Below, piece by piece: positions 59,140 to 64,000 of a stretch of 64,000 nt of DNA. The first letter of the stretch is position 1. Each line of letters begins with the position of its first letter. Source of the DNA: Mallotus nudiflorus. Taxonomy: Eukaryota > Streptophyta > Magnoliopsida > Malpighiales > Euphorbiaceae. Where the stretch lies: contig CANTUR010000286.1 in the NCBI GenBank assembly GCA_947683625.1, positions 1,293,501-1,357,500 of the forward strand, given 5' to 3'. Made by a program: the position numbers and the translations under genes. Under the pieces are notes generated by a model, which made no database searches, had not been told where the DNA came from, and saw only the letters and a program-made list of their open reading frames with translations.

Positions 59140-59212
59140 CTCTACTTTTTAGTAGAGAGATGTCCATTTTATAGAGGAGACTGTCGAATTTTTGATAGAA
59201 TTCTCATAAAAC
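59140..59212 (+). other. Conserved inverted-repeat block in the element 4 LTR
   Basis: Hairpin B 59140-59157: CTCTACT-TTTT-AGTAGAG. Stem C: TTTTAT (59167-59172) with ATAAAA (59206-59211); the C-G pair of solo LTRs 1-3 is here U-A on both sides. Hairpin A 59181-59198: CTGTCGAA-TT-TTTGATAG, where single changes turn one U-G into U-A and one G-C into G-U. The order and spacing equal those in the minus-strand LTRs. Confidence 0.65.
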
Positions 59213-59895
59213 ATGACATCAGGTTGATCATAAGTCTCCAGTTTTTAATTGAGTTTTAATTCCAAGATCGAGTCTTTCTTTAGAATTCTTAGAAGTATAC
59301 GTTAGGAATTTATTATGATTTTTATCATTATTTATTTTTCCAGCTGCGCCAAGATCGAGGCCTATCAGACTAGACCCGTCAAGTTAGTCTCGAGGAGCGC
59401 AAATTTATGAGTTATTATTTTATATATGCATTGTATATAGGATGTCTGATTATGAGCCTTCATGTTTTTAATATGTATTTAAACATAAATTATTTTATTA
59501 AATGATTCGGTATATTTTTAGTATACTTTTAGTATTTTTGGTATATATGATATATATGTGACATATATGCTTAGTATGTTTTTAGTATATTTTGCATATA
59601 TGTGACATATATATGTTAGTTTATTTTGGTATATATTCAGTATATTTTGATATATATGCGACGTATATATTTGATATATTCGTAATATGCATTTGGTATA
59701 TTTTTTGTATATTTATGGTTTATTTTGGTATATATGTGGCACATATATTTGGAATATTTTAAGTATATGTTCAGTATATTTCTGGTATATAAATAGTATA
59801 TTCTTCTATAATGAATGCCATTATGTTTTAAATGATGCATTTTATTATTTTCCATAAATACACGATTTATTGAAGGATATCAATAGAACGTGCTA

Positions 59896-59914
59896 CCTAG
59901 TGGGCTACGCTAGG
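59896..59914 (+). other. Conserved LTR hairpin D (element 4 LTR)
   Basis: CCTAGTG-GGCTA-CGCTAGG: 7-bp stem with one U-G pair, within the conserved GATATCAATAGAACGTGCTA context. Confidence 0.6.
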
Positions 59915-60652
59915 ACTGTTGTGCAACAATACAGTAGAATTAGGTTGAAATTCTTATGTTTGATTATGAATGAGAATATGGAGATTGTTGGTTATTGGAA
60001 AGGGCAGCTACGGATCCTCGGTTGACCTAGTGTACTCGGGGCCAGTCTACTACTTTGAGTTAGATAAATGAATATTTAGAGTTTTGGATAAGCCAGTTGG
60101 CTATTGATTTTATATTTGAGGTTGCAAATATATTAGGGTTCTATTTGATCCTTCATTTAAATAAACATTTTTCTACATTTACATATATATAAAAGTGGAT
60201 TTTAGCATCTGCGTAAAATGTCTGTATATATTTATATATATACTAATGCTTGAATCCATATGAATTTAGGTTACATGTATATTTATTATAATAATTCACT
60301 CAGTAGTAGTACTTTACGCCGACCTTCTTCAGCCCTGACTAGACTATGTATATTTTATATCTGACTCTTGTTGTACTCTAGAAACTACAGTAGTAGTGTT
60401 ATTAGATTAGTAGTGTGTTGTTTTGGTTGGTTTTGAGATTTCTATACTCATATTATTGTATGAATATTTTTATTATGATATGACATTTAAGGATTTATTT
60501 TTATATTGATTAAAATTTTAATTATGGCATATTTTTATTTATTATTACTACATGTATTTTTATTTTTTTAAGGCTTGCTATGGGTTCCAAATTTGAAAGA
60601 ATTCTCGATCCCTAACGCTGGTCATGACTCCCGGTTTGGGTCATGACAAAGT

Positions 60653-60665
60653 TGGTATCAGAGCC
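60653..60665 (+). other. Primer-binding site, initiator tRNA-Met (element 4)
   Basis: TGGTATCAGAGCC, four bases after the LTR; exactly complementary to the 3' end of plant tRNA-iMet, the standard primer of chromoviruses. Confidence 0.95.
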
Positions 60666-60834
60666 TAGGTTATTAATGTTATGGACCTAGGTTTTCAGTG
60701 TTGTGTTTTCTATCAAACTACTGCAGTAAATTAGGTTTGGTTATGTCTTCGATAAGTTTTCCTTGATATAGTTTTCTGCATAATCATTAGATTGTCTATC
60801 TTATCTAAATCTCTTTGGTTTTTATTTTTTTAGA

Positions 60835-61270
60835 ATGAGGAGGCGAGTGTGTGGTACTCTACTGGTTGTTAAGGCCGAGGATGATGAGTCCTTTCAGGAT
60901 GAGGTTTTACCTCCTGAGCAACTAGCAAGGCGCAGAAGTGGAGGTAGAGGTAAACCTCGAGGAGTGGTGGGTCGCCGTAGGTCAAGAGGCTCAATACAAC
61001 AGATCAAAGGCAGTAGCTGAGATATCATAGTAGTAGGAGGCATGGTCATGGTGGACAGTGTAGGCCTATCAGATTTGGTTATGGTGCTTCCACCAGTAGT
61101 AGTGGTTGGAGTTCTGGTTATGGCAGTTCAGGATTAGTAGCCAGCGCTTGTCAGACTTATGGTAGAGTCCATCAGGGACCCTGTTATATAGCACCATTTA
61201 CATGTTTTCGATGCGGATAGGGAAGGCATTTCACCAGATCATACCTATATTCTGGTTTTTAGCCATAACA
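60835..61270 (+). pseudogene. Gag with capsid deleted (element 4)
   Basis: Starts MRRRVCGTLLVVKAED, a basic Gag N-terminus with ARRRSGGRGKPRGVVGRRR. It passes within about 100 codons to a Gly/Ser-rich tract and a knuckle, CFRCG-x-GRHFTRSYL (about 61197-61250), where the final Cys of CCHC is Tyr. The whole capsid core normally between these (several hundred residues in relatives) is absent. Stops at former Gln codons (about 61018, 61135, 61218) and a frame change near 61020 also break it. Confidence 0.75.
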
Positions 61271-61499
61271 GTTTTCACAATAGTCTATTGTCAGTGCAGC
61301 TCCAGTACCTTTTCAATTATCGCCAACTCATCTGAGTTCGACTTAGATTGTTGCCAATCAGGGGTGAGGCAGAGGTACTAGAGGGGATGCTAAGGGTTTT
61401 GGCCAGGCTTCCACCAGTCAGCAGGGAGGTTGAGCTCAGGCCAGAGTTTTCTGCCTCACCCAGCAAGATGCTCAAAAATCTAATGCCATTGTTATAAGT

Positions 61500-62010
61500 A
61501 TTATTCCAGTCTGTTACTTGGATGCTTTTGATTGATCTGGGTGCTATACATTCTTTCATGTCCCCTTCTTTTGCTTAGAAGTCGTGTTGGCAAGCTTTGA
61601 GGATGGATTTTCCTTTATCTGTCACCATTCCTCTAAGCAATTCATTAGATATCGACGTTGATCTTTCTGGTTATCTGGTGTTAGTGGAAGGTAGAGAATT
61701 GCTAGTGGAATTGGTGATGTTAGATGTGATGGAGTTCGATGTGATCCTTAGTATGGATTGGTTGTCTTAACATTATGTCATTATGGATTGTCGGAGTAAA
61801 TAGGTGATTTTCAAAATTTTGGATGCAAAAAAAATTAAGTTTGTGGGTGACAAGAGTTCTGCACCTCAGAATCTCATCTCCATTATCACGACTAGGAAGA
61901 TGTTGAAGAAGGTTGTCAAGGATACTTGGCACTTGTCAGAGATACTTCTATGGAGAAGTAATCACTCAACAATGTTCCTGTTGCCCGTGAGTTTCCTGAC
62001 ATTTTTCTTA
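61500..62010 (+). pseudogene. Aspartic protease (element 4)
   Basis: LLIDLGAIHSFMSPSFA (about 61527) corresponds to the active site; the usual D-(S/T)-G is D-L-G. It continues DIDVDLSGYLVLVEGRELL and MEFDVILSMDWLS (about 61650-61770), matching the protease flap and C-terminal motifs of chromoviruses. Stops at about 61578, 61768 and 61801. Confidence 0.8.
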
Positions 62011-62015
62011 AGGAG

Positions 62016-63450
62016 TTGCCAGGTTTACCACCTCATAGAGATATTGAGTTTTGTATAGATATGGTTCCAAGCACTACTCCTATTTCGATGCCACTTTATA
62101 GAATGGCCCCTGCAGAGTTAAAAGAGTTGAGGGAGCAGTTGCAGGATTTGTTAAATAATGGTTTCATTAGACCTAGTATTTCTCTTTGGGGCGCACCAGT
62201 CCTGTTTGTAAAGAAGAAGGATGGTATCCTGAGACTATGCATAGATTACAGAGAGCTGAATAATATGACAGTAAAGAACAAGTATCCTCTTCCGAGGATA
62301 AATGATATGTTTGATGAACTTCAGGGTGCACAATTCTTTTCTAAGATTGACTTGAGGTCAGATTATGATCAGTTGCGGATTAGTGAGGCCGATGTTCCTA
62401 AAATGACATTTCGCACTCGATATGGCTACTATAAATTTCAGGTGATTTCATTTGGGTTGACTAATACACCACTTTCTTTTATAGACCTGATGAATAAGGT
62501 ATTCAGACCGTTTATAGATCATTTTGTGGTAGTCGTCATTGATGATATACTGGTGTATTCAAAGAGTATGGAGGAGCATGTATATCACTTAAGGACAACA
62601 CTGCAGACACTGAGAGAACATAAGCTTTATGCTAAATTCTCAAAGTGTGATTTCTGGTTAGAGAGTATTGCATTCCTTGGACACGTAGTGTCTAAAGATG
62701 GTATTCAGGTTGATCCATAGAAGATAAAGGTAGTGTCTGAGTGGCCTAAACCATTGACAGTCACTAAGATTCATAGTTTTTTAGGTTTGGCTAGGTATTA
62801 TAGGAGGATTGTGTAGGATTTTTCTAGAATTGCAACTCCTATGACTCGCTTAACTTAGAAGAATGTGAAGTTTATATGGTCAGATGCTTATGAGAATAGT
62901 TTCCAGTTACTAAAGGAGAAGTTGACCACAACTCCAGTTTTAATTTTTCCTAATGGAGAAGATAAATTCACTATGTATTGTGATGCCTCCAAAGTCGGCC
63001 TATGTTGTGTGTTGATGCAAAATGATAGGGTGATAGCTTATGCTTCAAGGCAATTGAAGAAGCATGAACATAATTATCCTACTCATGACCTAGAGATGGT
63101 TGTAGTGATTTTTGCTCTCAAGATTTAGAAACATTATCTATACGGGGTGACTTGTTGGATATTCATAGATCACAAGAGCCTTAAGTACATTTTTCAGTAG
63201 AGATATCTAAATTTGAAGCAGAGGAGATGGTTAGAACTCCTGAAAGATTATGACTGTGAGATTCTTTATCATCCAGGCAAGGCTAATATGGTAGTAGATG
63301 CCTTGAGTAGGAAGTCCTCGAGTAGTCTTACTCATATTAGTATGGAGAGGAGACCTTTGATCCAAGATTTGCATCAGTTAGTGGATCAAGGTCTGATGAT
63401 GAAGACTAACATATCAGGTGGACTGTTGGCTTAGTTTAGAGTCCATTTAG
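62016..63450 (+). pseudogene. Reverse transcriptase and RNase H (element 4)
   Basis: A 234-codon open RT frame (62016-62720): PISMPLYRMAPAELKELREQ, FVKKKDGILRLCIDYRELN, FSKIDLRSDYDQLRI, TFRTRYGYYKFQVISFGLTN, and the catalytic VVVIDDILVYSKS with both Asp residues. A TAG at 62718 (former Gln) ends it. The continuing thumb and RNase H (62865-63128) have TMYCDASKVGLCCVLMQ and VIAYASRQLKKHEHNYPTHD. 63213-63434 has RRWLELLKDYDCEI and HPGKANMVVDALSRK. Stops at 62814, 62856, 63126 and 63198 are all at former Gln or Trp codons. Confidence 0.92.
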
Positions 63451-63589
63451 TATTGAGAGATAGGATTAAGGTAGCTCAGGTCTGAGATCCTAATCTAGCA
63501 GGGCTTATAGAGAATGTTTGTGCAAGGAAGTTCACTAATTTCACTCTCAATGATGAAGGTGTTTTTTAGATCAATGGTAGATTATGCAT

Positions 63590-64000
63590 TCCTAATGTGG
63601 ATAATTTAAGAGAAGAGATCCTTGAGGAAGTGCATTCTGCAGCCTATAACATAATCCAGGTGTCATTAAGATGTCCTATAACATCAAAGACTTGTATTGG
63701 TGGGATGGATTAAAAAAGGATGTAGTTAATTATGTTTCTAAGTGTTTGACATGTCAGCAGGTGAAAGCTGAACATTAGAAGCCTTTTGGGAAGCTTCAGC
63801 CACTTCCTATTCCTTAGTGGAAATGGGAGAGAATTGCTATAGATTTTGTGATTGGTTTACCTCGTTCGAAGGATGGATACGATTCCATCTGGATGATTGT
63901 GGATAGGTTAACCAATTCTACTCATTTCTTGCATGTTAAGGCCACTTATTATGTAGCTAAGTTAGCGAGGCTATACATTAAGCATATTGTGTGCCTTCAT
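63590..64000 (+). pseudogene. Integrase, N-terminal part (element 4, cut by window end)
   Basis: HHCC module: LREEILEEVHSAAYN then CLTCQQVKAEH (about 63605-63775). It leads into PIPQWKWERIAIDFVIGLPR and YDSIWMIVDRLTNSTHFL, with the first catalytic Asp (AIDF). A one-base loss near 63655 shifts the frame, and stops occur at about 63777 and 63816. The second Asp, Glu and any chromodomain lie beyond 64000. Confidence 0.85.

Larger units (their letters stand above)
57482..60648 (+). mobile_element. 5' LTR of element 4
   Basis: Ends GGGTCATGACA, the reverse complement of the TGTCACGACCC-type start of the minus-strand solo LTRs. The left end was placed by aligning GAGATATGCAGTGTTAATAAA (57520) with the matching end of solo LTR 3, giving TATAATGACCC at 57482 (TG decayed to TA). 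Length 3167 bp. Contains a TTA array (57711-57766), an AT run (57768-57786), a GC-richer stretch (57880-58110), the hairpin block at 59140-59212 and hairpin D at 59896-59914. Confidence 0.85.
57482..64000 (+). mobile_element. Element 4: Tekay/Del-like chromovirus (Ty3/gypsy), 3' end outside window
   Basis: 5' LTR 57482-60648, tRNA-iMet primer site, shortened Gag, protease, RT, RNase H and integrase in order. The long LTR, initiator-Met primer and integrase type suggest the Tekay/Del group of chromoviruses. The chromodomain that would prove this lies past the right edge. The LTR is a relative of solo LTRs 1-3. Frequent stops mean it is inactive. Confidence 0.85.

Overview
The window is plant nuclear DNA, almost certainly from a eudicot. 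It carries one TIR-NBS-LRR immune-receptor gene (this class is absent from grasses) inside a dense, nested thicket of Ty3/gypsy LTR retrotransposons, in AT-rich sequence full of microsatellites. The receptor resembles those of woody rosids such as Malpighiales, but I cannot name the species.

Layout. (1) Positions 1-19877: a degenerate Tat-lineage Ty3/gypsy element on the + strand, cut by the left window edge. It holds gag remnants, protease, a G-patch-like segment, RT/RNase H, a second archaeal-type RNase H and integrase (to about 5.1 kb). Then comes an intron-bearing ANTISENSE gene of the plant mobile domain (PMD) family (10449-13057), two minisatellites (37 bp and about 45 bp periods), a polypurine tract and a 3' LTR (17791-19877). 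Two solo LTRs of another family (7215-10443 and 13313-16531) are inserted in it, each with a perfect 5-bp target duplication. (2) 19878-29640: the apparently intact five-exon TNL gene on the - strand (20823-25683, predicted 1199 aa), then T-rich low-complexity DNA. (3) About 29640-44206: a second Tat-lineage element on the - strand, with pol and gag at 32.7-42.5 kb and a tRNA-Arg-type primer site near 44.2 kb. It also has a PMD-family pseudogene on the antisense (+) strand beyond integrase. A third solo LTR (33356-36955) splits its integrase. (4) About 45.5-56.4 kb: a third, + strand, related element with two LTRs and a gag region but no protease, RT or integrase (TR-GAG-like, non-autonomous). 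A fourth solo LTR (53000-55189) sits in its 3' LTR. (5) 57482-64000: the 5' LTR and first two thirds of a Tekay/Del-like chromovirus (tRNA-iMet primer site). Its LTR is related to the solo LTRs. It runs off the right edge.

How it fits together. Only the TNL looks like a functional host gene; its splice sites keep one reading frame through five exons. Nearly every retroelement frame is broken by TAG, TAA or TGA at former Gln, Trp or Arg codons, the signature of methyl-cytosine decay in silenced transposons.

Two observations stand out. First, a PMD-type gene lies antisense between integrase and 3' LTR in two divergent Tat elements. Its introns can survive retrotransposition only because they are antisense to the genomic RNA. 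Second, a compact inverted-repeat block is shared by four divergent LTRs of the Tekay-like family. Its substitutions keep base pairing in the sense RNA (G-U wobbles and compensatory changes), which suggests a conserved LTR RNA structure. Boundaries of elements 2 and 3 where they abut (44.2-45.5 kb) are unresolved.
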